Source: Archangium_A sp035910535 (GTDB lineage: Bacteria > Myxococcota > Myxococcia > Myxococcales > Myxococcaceae). From it: a DNA stretch of 64,000 bases. Below are positions 1 to 8,354 of the stretch, one piece after another; position 1 is the stretch's first letter, and the number at the start of each line of letters is the position of its first letter. The notes under the pieces were generated by a model, which was not told the origin of the DNA, did not search any database, and worked only from the letters and a program-made list of their open reading frames with translations. The translations under genes and the position numbers were made by a program. The stretch covers positions 38,496 through 102,495 of the forward strand of contig JAMHXF010000046.1 in the NCBI GenBank assembly GCA_035910535.1, written 5' to 3'.

Positions 1-2426
1 CCGCGCGACTCGCTCGACTTGCCGAACCGTGAAGGAGCAGCGTCTTTCGCGCCGCCGCGCTTGTCGTTCGACTTGTCGAAGCGCGAACCTCCGCGCGACG
101 GGGCCTCGCGATGCCCACCACCATTGCGGCGATCTTGCGATCGGTAGCGGCGCGGCTGCTCTTCGACGGCCTCGCCGGCCAGCTCGATGACCTGGTAGTC
201 GATCTGCTTCCGCTCCATGTTGACCGAGAGGATCAACACGCGGCACTTCTGCCCGACCTTCACCACCAGCCCGTTGCCGAACGTCATGCGGTACGTCGAC
301 TGATCGAACTCGAAGTCGGGGTACACGGTCTCGCCCTTCACGAAGCCCTCGACCCAGAGCTCGTCGAGCTGCACGTAGAAGCCGTTCTCAGACAGCCCCG
401 CGACGACGCCGTCGTGCTCTTCGCCGATGCGATCCTTGAGCAGCAGGCACGAGTAGAGCTGGTTGACCTCACGCTCGACCTGCATCGCCGCGCGCTCGCG
501 CTCGGAGCTCTGCACCGACAACCCTTCGAGGTACTCCTCCTGCTCGTCGAGCTGCTCCTGGCTGGGGCGCTTCTTGCCGCGCTTCCACAGCTCTTTGAGC
601 AGCCGATGCACCAGGAGGTCGGGGTAGCGACGGATCGGAGAGGTGAAGTGGAGGTAGTCCTCCGCGCCCAGGCCGTAGTGCCCCGTGTTCTGCGACGAGT
701 ACACGGCCTGCATCATCGAACGCAGCGCGAGCTGGTTGAGCGCCCGCTGCTCGGGGTGCCCTTCGAGCTGCTGCAGCACGATGTTGAGCGACTTCGAGGT
801 GAACTCGCCCTTCGGCACCGTGACGCCGTACGCGCCGAGGAGCTGGAGGAACATCTCCAACCGGTCTTCGTCGGGGTTGCCGTGGAAGCGGTTGACCGTC
901 GGGAGCGCCTGCTCGCGGAAGAAGCGCGCGACGGTCTCGTTCGCCGCCAACATGCACTCTTCGACCAGGCGGTGGCTCTCCCAACGCTCGCGTCGCACGA
1001 GGCGCGCCGGCAACCCGTCGTCGCCGAGCTCGACCCTCTGCTCGGGCAAGTCGAAGTCGATGGCGCCGCGCGCGATGCGCATCTTCGTGAGCGTCTTCGA
1101 GAGCGTGTAGAGCCGCTCGAACTGGCCCTTGAGCTCGGTGCGCCCGGGCACCGACTTCCCAGCGAGCACGTCGTGCACCTCGGTGTACGTGCAACGCGCG
1201 GCGCTGCGCATCACCCCCGGGTAGACCTCCGACTCGAGCGTGATGCCGTCGTGATCGATGACCATGTCGGCCACCATGCACAGGCGATCGACCTCGGGCT
1301 TGAGCGAGCAGATGCCGTTGCTCAGGCGCTCCGGCAGCATCGGCAAGACGCGGCCCGGCAGGTACACCGACGTGGCGCGACGGAGCGCTTCGGCGTCGAG
1401 CGCGGTGTCGAGCTTCACGTAGTGCGACACGTCGGCGATGGCGACGATGAGGCGCGTGCCGCGCGGGTGCTTCTCGGCATACACGGCGTCGTCGAAGTCG
1501 CGCGCGTCTTCACCGTCGATGGTGATGAGCGGCGTCTTGCGGAGATCGCGGCGGCCTTCGCCCTTCGCTTCTTTCTCGCTCACCTCGATGGGGATGAGGT
1601 CGGCCTCGTCCATCACCTCGGGGGGGAACTCGTCGTTGAAGCCCTTCGAGTACGCCACCGAGAGCACTTCGACGGAGTGATCGCCCTGTGCGCCGAGCGA
1701 GCCGGCGACTTCACCGGTCAACTCCGTGGGGCCGCTGAACATCGAGTCGCCGACGCCCAGCCGCACCTTCACCGAGTCGCCGGGGCGCGCGAGCTGCGTC
1801 CTCGGCACCCGAATGTCGCCGAGCTCCGCTTCACGCGGCTCGACCCACGCGCGGCGGTTGTCTTCGAAGTACGTGCCGATGACGAGCTGGCGGGTGCGTG
1901 ACGTCACCTCGAGCACGCGGCCAGCCGTGCGCCCATCGCGCCCCGGGACGATCTCGACCAGCACCTGATCATTGTCGAGCGTCTTGCGCGTCTCGTCGGG
2001 GGGAATGAAGAGATCTTCTGAGTCTTGCCCGACGATGGGCTTGAGAAACGCGAAGCCATCGCGGTGGTGATGAATGATGCCGGTGACCGTCTTGCCGCGC
2101 GCCGTGCGAGTGCGCGGCGGGCCCTTGCCCGGCGCGCGCGCTTCACGCGCCGGTGGTGCTGATTTCTTCGTCGCGGTGTGCGTCAGCTTCGGAGGCGGCT
2201 TGCCCTGCCAGGCCGGCCCTGACTTCTGCACCGGCTTCTCGCCGGGAATGCCGAAGCGCTTGCCGTCGCGCACGAGCTTGCCCTGCTTCACCAGCTCGCG
2301 GAGCACGCGCTTCAAATTGGTCTGCTCGCCGGGGTTGATGCCACCGACGCGGAGGAGCTCTTGCACACCGACCAGGCGGCCGGCGGAGCTCACGAGTTGT
2401 ACGACTTGTTCTGAATCAATTCCCAC
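1..2426 (-). CDS. rnr: Ribonuclease R (3' end beyond left edge)
   Basis: This is a processive 3'-5' exoribonuclease of the RNB (RNase II/R) family, which degrades structured RNA in the cytoplasm. I translated the minus strand by hand. The GTG start at 2426 has an AAGGAC Shine-Dalgarno 5 bases upstream and an in-frame TAA just before it. The order is an N-terminal winged-helix-like region, a cold-shock segment near residue 120 (TVTGIIHHHRDGFAFLKP), and the RNB core with the metal-binding Asp cluster GEDARDFDDAV near residue 305, AIADVSHYV near 327 and HFTSPIRRYPDLLVHRL near 592. An S1 region follows, then a basic Ser/Arg/Gly/Lys tail from about residue 767. The tail is still open at base 1, so the C-terminus is missing. 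A long plus-strand reading frame opposite this gene is an antisense shadow. Confidence 0.93.
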   Translation of the reverse strand, partial: MGIDSEQVVQLVSSAGRLVGVQELLRVGGINPGEQTNLKRVLRELVKQGKLVRDGKRFGIPGEKPVQKSGPAWQGKPPPKLTHTATKKSAPPAREARAPGKGPPRTRTARGKTVTGIIHHHRDGFAFLKPIVGQDSEDLFIPPDETRKTLDNDQVLVEIVPGRDGRTAGRVLEVTSRTRQLVIGTYFEDNRRAWVEPREAELGDIRVPRTQLARPGDSVKVRLGVGDSMFSGPTELTGEVAGSLGAQGDHSVEVLSVAYSKGFNDEFPPEVMDEADLIPIEVSEKEAKGEGRRDLRKTPLITIDGEDARDFDDAVYAEKHPRGTRLIVAIADVSHYVKLDTALDAEALRRATSVYLPGRVLPMLPERLSNGICSLKPEVDRLCMVADMVIDHDGITLESEVYPGVMRSAARCTYTEVHDVLAGKSVPGRTELKGQFERLYTLSKTLTKMRIARGAIDFDLPEQRVELGDDGLPARLVRRERWESHRLVEECMLAANETVARFFREQALPTVNRFHGNPDEDRLEMFLQLLGAYGVTVPKGEFTSKSLNIVLQQLEGHPEQRALNQLALRSMMQAVYSSQNTGHYGLGAEDYLHFTSPIRRYPDLLVHRLLKELWKRGKKRPSQEQLDEQEEYLEGLSVQSSERERAAMQVEREVNQLYSCLLLKDRIGEEHDGVVAGLSENGFYVQLDELWVEGFVKGETVYPDFEFDQSTYRMTFGNGLVVKVGQKCRVLILSVNMERKQIDYQVIELAGEAVEEQPRRYRSQDRRNGGGHREAPSRGGSRFDKSNDKRGGAKDAAPSRFGKSSESR
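3..83 (-). repeat. 18-codon repeat in the RNase R tail
   Basis: Two copies of a unit reading R-F-(D/G)-K-S-(N/S)-(D/E)-x-R lie 54 bases apart (codons at about 83-57 and 29-3, minus strand) in the basic C-terminal tail of the RNase R gene. Further copies could lie beyond the left edge. Confidence 0.55.
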
Positions 2427-2533
2427 GTGTGTCCTTGTTTAAAAAGTACGACGGGCCAGCGCCCCCGCGAACGCGAGGTCGTCTGGCCCGCCTGACCGCA
2501 GTGACGCGGCCGCAGCTCCGTTGCTGACGAAGC

Positions 2534-3157
2534 TCAGAAGTAGAACGTAGCGCCGAGGCCCGGCGCCGCGGTGACGACGCGGAACGAGACCGCGCTGCCA
2601 ACGTAGAACGGAAGGTCGACGGCCAGCAGCGCGTTCACCGAGAAGTTCTTGCTGAAGAAGTACTCGGCACCGAAGCCGGCGCGAACGCCGAGGCCGATGG
2701 TTCCGAAGGTGCCCGTGCCGCCGAACTGCGCCGAAATGTGCACCAGCGGGCGGAGCGCGTCGGTCGTCTTGCGGAAGAGGATCTCGATGCCCGCGCCCAG
2801 GCCGAAGCCGAAGCTGGCGTTGGAGCCGGTGAGGCCCAGGCCGAAGCCCACGTCGACGAGCAGCTTCGCGCTGTCACCGAGGAACAACGAGATGCCGAGG
2901 TTCGAGAAGCCGACCTGCGTCGCGGTGCCGGTGGTGGGCGGGAGGAACGCGTTGCTGGCGTTGAAGCCACCACGAATACCGAACGAGCCCTTCCCGGCCG
3001 ACAGCTGGGTCTCTTCGACCGGAGCCGGCGACTGGTAGCTCGACGACGGCTGCGCCGCCGGCGTGGGCGGAGGCGTGGTCGGCTCGATCTCCGTGCCGAT
3101 CTCCTGCGCGAACGAGATGCTGCTGACCAACGCTGCGATGACGAAGAGTTGCTTCAC
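2534..3157 (-). CDS. Small secreted outer-membrane-barrel-like protein
   Basis: A 207-aa protein of unknown function. It begins with a short signal peptide (residues 1-17, MKQLFVIAALVSSISFA), followed by a Pro/Thr-rich linker to about residue 55. The remainder consists of alternating hydrophobic/Gly-rich strands (for example FGFGLGAGIEILF and GLGVRAGFGAEYFF) and ends in an aromatic residue (ATFYF), as outer-membrane beta-barrels often do. Its ATG overlaps the stop of the preceding minus-strand gene by 4 bases (ATGA), so the two are probably co-translated. The barrel assignment is inferred from composition and length only. Confidence 0.7.
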   Translation of the reverse strand: MKQLFVIAALVSSISFAQEIGTEIEPTTPPPTPAAQPSSSYQSPAPVEETQLSAGKGSFGIRGGFNASNAFLPPTTGTATQVGFSNLGISLFLGDSAKLLVDVGFGLGLTGSNASFGFGLGAGIEILFRKTTDALRPLVHISAQFGGTGTFGTIGLGVRAGFGAEYFFSKNFSVNALLAVDLPFYVGSAVSFRVVTAAPGLGATFYF

Positions 3158-4440
3158 GACACGGCCTCCGGTGCCTTGACCTGCGCGACGACCTTGAAGG
3201 TGCGCGCAACCTGCATGGGGTTATGGACTTTGCCCAGGAAGAACTCGATCTCCTGCAAGCCGGGGTTACGCGGCGTGAAGAAGAATTCGCGAACGGGCGA
3301 GCCCGACGATGGATGTTCGACATTCACCTCGCGCAACGACACGCGCTTGGCCGTCTGCGGCTCGATGGCCCAGACGTGGCCCTGCTTTTCAGACAGCTTG
3401 ATCGACAGACCGTGGTTCAGCTTCACGTTGATCTCTCGCGGCGCGCCGGTGCCCGACGCCTCGACGAGCTCCACGTCGATGGTGTCGCGCGAAACGGGCG
3501 GGTATTCGGGCGCGCGGGGCTCGCACAGCTCGCACACGATGCGACCACCCCAACCGGTGGACTTCTCGACGACGCCCGTGGCGACGACGATCTCACCGAT
3601 GAACTTCTTGAGGCCCTTGCTCGCCTTGCCTTCGAGCGTGAAGGCGACCTGCTGGCGCGTGCCGGGGTTCGAGACCACGAGGTAGTACTCCTCGGCGTTC
3701 ATCTCGAGGCGACCGCGCAGCGTGGCGAAGCCCTTCACGCCAACCGACATGCCCGGGTTGCCGATGGTGGCCACTTCGCCGGGCGAGAGCAGGCGCAGCT
3801 TCTCGACAACCTCGACTTCAGCGGCCGGCTCGACCTCGGCGCCCGGCTTCTTCGCCGAGTACTTCCGAACGTCGATCGAACCACCGTAGTTGTGGAAGCG
3901 CTTGATGAGCCCCGACACCGAGACCTTGTGGTCGGCGTACGCGGGCAGCACTTCCTGATCCGGGCCCTGGAGCACGAACCACAGCTCGCGCTTGTCGCGG
4001 CCGATGACCTCCAGGTACGGAATGCCCTGGTAGAGCACCAGCTTGCCCTTCATCGAGCCTTCGCCAATGACGCCGCGCTCACCGACCGTCAGCGCCTGCT
4101 CCATTTCACGCTTGGTCAACAGGTTGCCGTCGGGCGGCAGCTTGGTGGCGCGCGGGAGCGCCTTGTCGGGCAGCGGCCCGAGCCAACCGTCGGCGCGGCG
4201 CGGAGGCGCGCTCACAGACGGAGGCGGGATCGCCTTGCCAGCCTTGGCAGGCTTTTCGGCCTTCTCAGCCTTCGCCGCAACGACCGGCGCCGGGGCGGGT
4301 TTCTCTTTGATTTTCGCAGCCTTGACGGGCTTCGCCGCCTTCACAGGCGCCGCTTTGGCGACCTTCTTCGGGGCAACCTTCGCGGGCTTCTTCGGGGCAG
4401 CGGGTTTCGCCTTCTTCTTGGCCAACGCCGTCTCCTTCAT
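3154..4440 (-). CDS. Hypothetical protein with Lys/Ala/Pro-rich N-terminus
   Basis: Not recognised. The first 90 residues are dominated by Lys, Ala and Pro repeats of the type KKPAKVAPKKVAKAAP, and the rest (residues 100-428) looks like a globular, beta-rich protein. The last 100 residues (GHVWAIE, then SSGSPVREFFFTPRNPG) loosely recall the beta-sandwich of chagasin-type protease inhibitors, but the key NPTTGY loop is not seen. The ATG at 4440 lacks a clear ribosome site, whereas TTG at 4425 has AAGGAG 6 bases upstream, so the protein may start MAKKKAKPAA. It overlaps the barrel-like gene by 4 bases. The lysine-rich head could bind nucleic acid or cell wall, but that is a guess. Confidence 0.7.
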   Translation of the reverse strand: MKETALAKKKAKPAAPKKPAKVAPKKVAKAAPVKAAKPVKAAKIKEKPAPAPVVAAKAEKAEKPAKAGKAIPPPSVSAPPRRADGWLGPLPDKALPRATKLPPDGNLLTKREMEQALTVGERGVIGEGSMKGKLVLYQGIPYLEVIGRDKRELWFVLQGPDQEVLPAYADHKVSVSGLIKRFHNYGGSIDVRKYSAKKPGAEVEPAAEVEVVEKLRLLSPGEVATIGNPGMSVGVKGFATLRGRLEMNAEEYYLVVSNPGTRQQVAFTLEGKASKGLKKFIGEIVVATGVVEKSTGWGGRIVCELCEPRAPEYPPVSRDTIDVELVEASGTGAPREINVKLNHGLSIKLSEKQGHVWAIEPQTAKRVSLREVNVEHPSSGSPVREFFFTPRNPGLQEIEFFLGKVHNPMQVARTFKVVAQVKAPEAVS

Positions 4441-4541
4441 GGCTGGGGAGGTGCCCGCCTAGTCGAACTGAGGGCCGCCCGTCAACCCAAATCCCTGCAA
4501 TTCCTATTGGTTTTCAAGCCTGAAATCGGCATGCGGGACCC

Positions 4542-5741
4542 ATGACCCTGCTGCCCGTCGACGACGCCCGCTCACGGATTCTGAGTCAGCTGAACCCGCT
4601 GGGCGCGATTGAAGTGCAAATTGACGCGGCGATCGGTCGCGCGCTCGCGGCGCCGGTGACGGTGCAGCGCACGTTACCGCCGTGGGACAACTCCGCGATG
4701 GACGGGTACGCCGTGCAGTCCACCGATCGATCGCCGTCGCTGCGAGTCATCGAGAAAATCTTCGCTGGCGACGTGCCCCGATCGACGATCACCCAAGGCA
4801 CGTGCGCCCGAATCATGACCGGCGCGCGGCTCCCGCCCGGCGCCGACGCGGTGGTGATGCAGGAGCAGACGCGCGGCCTCGACGCGACGCAGATCGAAGT
4901 GCTCGAACCGGTGAATGTGGGCGCCAACGTTCGCCGTCGCGGCGACGACGTTCAACAGGGCGCCCTGCTCTTCGCCGCCGGTCGCGAGCTCTCGAGCGCC
5001 GACGCCGGCGCGTTGTGGAGCCAGGGCCTCGAGCGCGTGTCGGTGCACCGCGCGCCGCGCGTCGCCATCGTCACCAGTGGCGACGAGCTCAGCGACGTGG
5101 GCACGCTGCACGACGACAAGCTCGTCGACTCGAACGGCCCCGTCATTCGCACGTTGGCCAGAGCCGCCGGCGCCGACGCGGTGCACCTGGGTCGCGCCGC
5201 CGACTCCATCGAAGCGCTGCGCGCGTTGCTGCAACAGGGCCTCGACGCCGACGTGCTCCTCGCCATCGCCGGCGCGTCGGTTGGTGAACGCGACTTCACG
5301 CGCGACGCCTTCGCCGCGCTCGGCGTTGAGCTGAACTTCTGGAAGGTGGCCATGCGCCCCGGCAAGCCGCTGGCCTTCGGTCGCAAAGGTTCGACGCTGG
5401 TCTTCGGGCTCCCCGGGAACCCGGTGTCGGCGATGGTGACCTTCGAGCTCTTCGTACGGCCCGCGTTGCGCGCGCTGCAGGGCCTGCCGCCGCTGCCGAG
5501 CGCGTTACCAGCGCGGAGCACCCACGCCATCAAGCCCGTGCCGGGGTTACGCCTCTTCGTACGTTGTACGTCAGCGCTGCGCGATGGCGCGCTGTGGGCG
5601 ACGCCGCTGCCCTCACAGTCCTCCGGCGCGCTCTCGTCGGCGGCGGGCGCGACGGGCTTCATCGACGTGCCGCCAGACTCGTTGGGGGTGCAAGCAGGTG
5701 ACGAAATTTCAATATTCCCGGTGAGTTGGACCAGCCGATGA
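4542..5741 (+). CDS. moeA: Molybdopterin molybdenumtransferase MoeA
   Basis: Inserts molybdate into adenylated molybdopterin in the last step of molybdenum cofactor synthesis (cytoplasmic). The 399-aa length fits the family. Recognised from the conserved start (LPPWDNSAMDGYAV, residues 46-59), the IMTGARLPPGADAVVMQE segment (about residues 89-106), the central MogA-like domain with TSGDEL (178-183) and ASVGERD (265-271), and FGLPGNPVSAMVTFELFVRP (about 312-331). Domain IV ends the protein. ATG at 4542 was chosen because the conserved sequence begins immediately after it. No other Moco gene is adjacent, so MoeA stands alone here, followed about 60 bases later by ribA. Confidence 0.95.
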   Translation: MTLLPVDDARSRILSQLNPLGAIEVQIDAAIGRALAAPVTVQRTLPPWDNSAMDGYAVQSTDRSPSLRVIEKIFAGDVPRSTITQGTCARIMTGARLPPGADAVVMQEQTRGLDATQIEVLEPVNVGANVRRRGDDVQQGALLFAAGRELSSADAGALWSQGLERVSVHRAPRVAIVTSGDELSDVGTLHDDKLVDSNGPVIRTLARAAGADAVHLGRAADSIEALRALLQQGLDADVLLAIAGASVGERDFTRDAFAALGVELNFWKVAMRPGKPLAFGRKGSTLVFGLPGNPVSAMVTFELFVRPALRALQGLPPLPSALPARSTHAIKPVPGLRLFVRCTSALRDGALWATPLPSQSSGALSSAAGATGFIDVPPDSLGVQAGDEISIFPVSWTSR

Positions 5742-5799
5742 AACGAATTTCCGTGGCACGCATCTGTGCGCTTGAAACCGAGCCTTGACGGAGGAGCAG

Positions 5800-6468
5800 A
5801 TGACGGAGAAGACGACGGTGTTGCCAACTCGCAAGCCGACCCACTTCCTCGAGCGGTACGCAGAGTCTGCGCTCCCGACGGAGCGTGGCGAGTTCCGCAT
5901 CGTGGTGTTCCGCGATCGCCGCGACGGCAAAGAGCACGTGGCCATGGTGAAGGGTGACGTCTCTGGTCACGAAGGGGTGGTGGCTCGAATCCACTCCGAG
6001 TGCCTGACGAGCGAGGTCTTCGGCAGCATGCGGTGTGACTGCCGCGCGCAGCTCGACCGCGCGCTCGACTTCATCGCGCAGCAGGGGCGCGGCGTGTTGC
6101 TGTACCTGCGGCAAGAAGGTCGCGGCATCGGCCTCGGGAACAAGATTCGTGCATACGCGCTGCAGCAGGAGCAGGGCCTCGACACGGTCGAAGCGAACCT
6201 GAAGCTGGGCTTCGCCGACGATCACCGGCGCTACGACGTGGCCGGCGAAATGCTTCGCAGCCTCGGGGTCAACAGCGTCGATCTGATCACCAACAACCCG
6301 TTGAAGATCGCCGGGTTGGTGGACGAAGGCATTCCCGTGCGCCGGCGAATTCCGTCGCGGACCCTCACCAACCCGCTTAACGTCGACTACCTCAAGACGA
6401 AGCGTGATCGGTCTGGACACTTGATTGAGTTCCTCAGCGAGGACAGTTCGGAAGCCAAGGCCGGCTGA
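5800..6468 (+). CDS. ribA: GTP cyclohydrolase II
   Basis: Catalyses the first committed step of riboflavin synthesis, converting GTP to 2,5-diamino-6-ribosylamino-pyrimidinone phosphate. The stand-alone 222-aa length matches RibA rather than a RibBA fusion. The zinc-ligand motif HSECLTSEVFGSMRCDC supplies three Cys. The catalytic RQEGRGIGLGNKIRAYALQ and the NNPLKIAGL segment are all present. I chose ATG 5800 with GAGGAG just upstream, although the spacing is short; TTG at 5785 is an in-frame alternative. The other rib genes are not in the window. Its 3' end overlaps the next gene by 44 bases. Confidence 0.93.
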   Translation: MTEKTTVLPTRKPTHFLERYAESALPTERGEFRIVVFRDRRDGKEHVAMVKGDVSGHEGVVARIHSECLTSEVFGSMRCDCRAQLDRALDFIAQQGRGVLLYLRQEGRGIGLGNKIRAYALQQEQGLDTVEANLKLGFADDHRRYDVAGEMLRSLGVNSVDLITNNPLKIAGLVDEGIPVRRRIPSRTLTNPLNVDYLKTKRDRSGHLIEFLSEDSSEAKAG

Positions 6469-7363
6469 GGCCGACGGGTTCTCCATCAAGTTCTGGGGAG
6501 TTCGGGGTTCCATCCCCTCTCCCGGGCCTGAGACCGCGCGCTACGGCGGCAACACTCCGTGTCTCGAAGTTCGCGTTGGCCGTGAGCGGCTGATCTTCGA
6601 TCTCGGCACGGGCGTGCGCGAGCTCGGTGCTGCGGCACACGGGCCAATCGACGCCGACATCTTCATTTCTCACTACCACTACGATCACCTGCAGGGCCTG
6701 CCCTTCTTCGGCCCCATCTTCGACCCGCGCAGCCGCTTCACCATTCGCGGTCCCACCCGAAACGGGCGCTCGGTGAAAGACGTGCTCTCAGGGCAGATGC
6801 AGCAGCCGTTCTTCCCGGTGACCGCTGAAATGGTCTTCCGAGCGCAGCTCGAATACCAGGGCTTCGAAGCAGGCGATCGGCTCGTGATCGGCGGCGCGAA
6901 GCTCTCGGCGATCGAGACCAGCCACCCCGGCGGCAACCTCGCCTACCGCATCGACTACAAAGGCAAGTCGATCGTCTACGCGACCGACACCGAGCACGGC
7001 ACCGAGCGCGACGCACAGCTGCTCGAGTTCGCGCGTGGCTGCGACGTGTTGATCTTCGACGCCATGTACACCGAAGACGAGTACCTCGGGCGCACCGGGG
7101 GCTCGAAGATCGGCTGGGGGCACTCCACGTTTCAAAACGCGGTGAAGGTCGCCGACGCCGCGCAGGTCGGCACGCTGGTGCTCTTCCACCACGACCCCAC
7201 GCGCACCGACGACGCGCTCGACGCCATTCTTCGCGACGTCAAGAAGACACGAAGAGCGACCATCGCCGCGAAAGAAGGGCTCGTGCTCAGGCTGCTGCCG
7301 AAAGCCGCAGCGCCCGCGCGAGCCCCGCGTAAGGCACCTTCGCGATCGCCTCGTCGACGCTGA
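6425..7363 (+). CDS. MBL-fold metallo-hydrolase
   Basis: A cytoplasmic metallo-beta-lactamase-fold hydrolase of 312 aa. The start WGVRGSIPSPG and YGGNTPCLEV is typical of the branch related to phosphodiesterases and PhnP. The metal site HYHYDHLQG (the HxHxDH signature) is followed by SHPGGNLAY, an ATDTEHG segment and a late FHHDP. The substrate cannot be read from sequence; a cyclic-nucleotide or phosphodiester substrate is plausible from family resemblance. The only good start is TTG at 6425, 44 bases inside ribA in another frame, which implies coupling to ribA. At its 3' end it overlaps the convergent lipB gene by 77 bases. The Arg/Pro/Lys-rich last 25 codons lie in that overlap. Confidence 0.88.
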   Translation: MSSSARTVRKPRPAEADGFSIKFWGVRGSIPSPGPETARYGGNTPCLEVRVGRERLIFDLGTGVRELGAAAHGPIDADIFISHYHYDHLQGLPFFGPIFDPRSRFTIRGPTRNGRSVKDVLSGQMQQPFFPVTAEMVFRAQLEYQGFEAGDRLVIGGAKLSAIETSHPGGNLAYRIDYKGKSIVYATDTEHGTERDAQLLEFARGCDVLIFDAMYTEDEYLGRTGGSKIGWGHSTFQNAVKVADAAQVGTLVLFHHDPTRTDDALDAILRDVKKTRRATIAAKEGLVLRLLPKAAAPARAPRKAPSRSPRRR

Positions 7364-8354
7364 ACCACGCGCACTCCGAATGCTCGGCAGGGTCGAGCGT
7401 CACCGCCGCGTTGGTGCGCGCCGCGAACGCCGTCTCCCGAATCAACACCGGAGGCCTCGCATCACCGAGCGCGAAGACGTGCTCGTACTCGAGCTCGCGC
7501 GGCTCCAACGGGAGGCCGGTCTCTTCTTTCACTTCACGGCGCGCAGCCTCGAGCGGCGATTCACCCGCTTCGAGGTGCCCCGTCACCGGCTGCCAGAACC
7601 CACCGCGCCCCTCGGTACGCTTGAGCAACAACACGCGGCCATCGTCGCGCCTCAGCGTGACGGAGATGGTCCGCGAGGGCTCGGCCGCGAGCTCGACCTC
7701 GCACTCGAAGACCTCGCGGAAGTGATGCGCGATGCGGCCTTCGACCTCACGTTGATCGACCTCACGCTGCAGCTCTTCACGCATGGAGGTGACGCCCGCT
7801 TCTTTGATGCCGCACGGAACGATGAGCTCGAAGTGGCTGAGGTTGGTGTTCACGTTCAACGCGAAGCCGTGCTTGGTGTACCAGCGGCTCAAGTGCACGC
7901 CGAGCGCGGCCAGCTTCCGCGGGCCTCCGCGACGTGACTCGGCGATCCAGACGCCGGGCCATTGCGGAAACCGCGTCGCGCTCAACCCGTAGTCGGCGGC
8001 GGTGCGAATCATCAGCTCTTCAATCGCGCGCACGTACTTGCGCACGTCTTGTCGACCGGGCCCCAGGTGCAGCAGCGGGTAGCCGACGATCTGCCCGGGG
8101 CCGTGGTACGTGACGTCGCCGCCGCGGTCGGTCTCGAAGACGTCGACCCCGAGCGCGTCGAGCTGCGCCTTCGGGGTGATGATATTCGTCAACTTCGCCG
8201 CGCGGCCCATGGTGAGAACCGGCTGGTGCTCGAGCAGCAGCAACGTGTCAGGCACCAGGTTCGCGCGTCGGGCCTCTTGAAACTGACGCTGCAGCTCGAG
8301 GCCGTCGACGTACTCCACGCGGCCGAGCTGGTGACACTGAACGGGCGAATTCAC
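7287..8354 (-). CDS. lipB: Octanoyltransferase LipB fused to a Nudix hydrolase
   Basis: Residues 1 to about 220 are LipB, which transfers octanoate from acyl carrier protein to the lipoyl domains of 2-oxoacid dehydrogenases. Seen are RGGDVTYHGPGQIVGYPLL (78-96), Lys147 in RKLAALG, and the acyl-accepting Cys181 in IVPCGIKEAGVTSM. Residues about 226-355 are a Nudix domain with a full Nudix box: G259, E265, R273-E274, E277-E278 and G280-L281 match the Gx5Ex7REUxEExGU pattern. LipB alone is usually 200-240 aa, so this is a genuine fusion in one open frame. The Nudix substrate is unknown. The ATG overlaps the stop of the upstream gene by 4 bases. Confidence 0.93.
   Translation of the reverse strand: MNSPVQCHQLGRVEYVDGLELQRQFQEARRANLVPDTLLLLEHQPVLTMGRAAKLTNIITPKAQLDALGVDVFETDRGGDVTYHGPGQIVGYPLLHLGPGRQDVRKYVRAIEELMIRTAADYGLSATRFPQWPGVWIAESRRGGPRKLAALGVHLSRWYTKHGFALNVNTNLSHFELIVPCGIKEAGVTSMREELQREVDQREVEGRIAHHFREVFECEVELAAEPSRTISVTLRRDDGRVLLLKRTEGRGGFWQPVTGHLEAGESPLEAARREVKEETGLPLEPRELEYEHVFALGDARPPVLIRETAFAARTNAAVTLDPAEHSECAWFSVDEAIAKVPYAGLARALRLSAAA

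Noticed and set aside
111..1901. Long plus-strand frame of 596 codons opposite RNase R
   Set aside because: It is antisense to a clear RNB-family gene and its Leu/Arg/Glu/His-rich translation has no motif; such frames are expected from high third-position GC.
5742..5799. FMN riboswitch ahead of ribA
   Set aside because: The gap is only 58 bases and contains none of the conserved junction sequences of that riboswitch.
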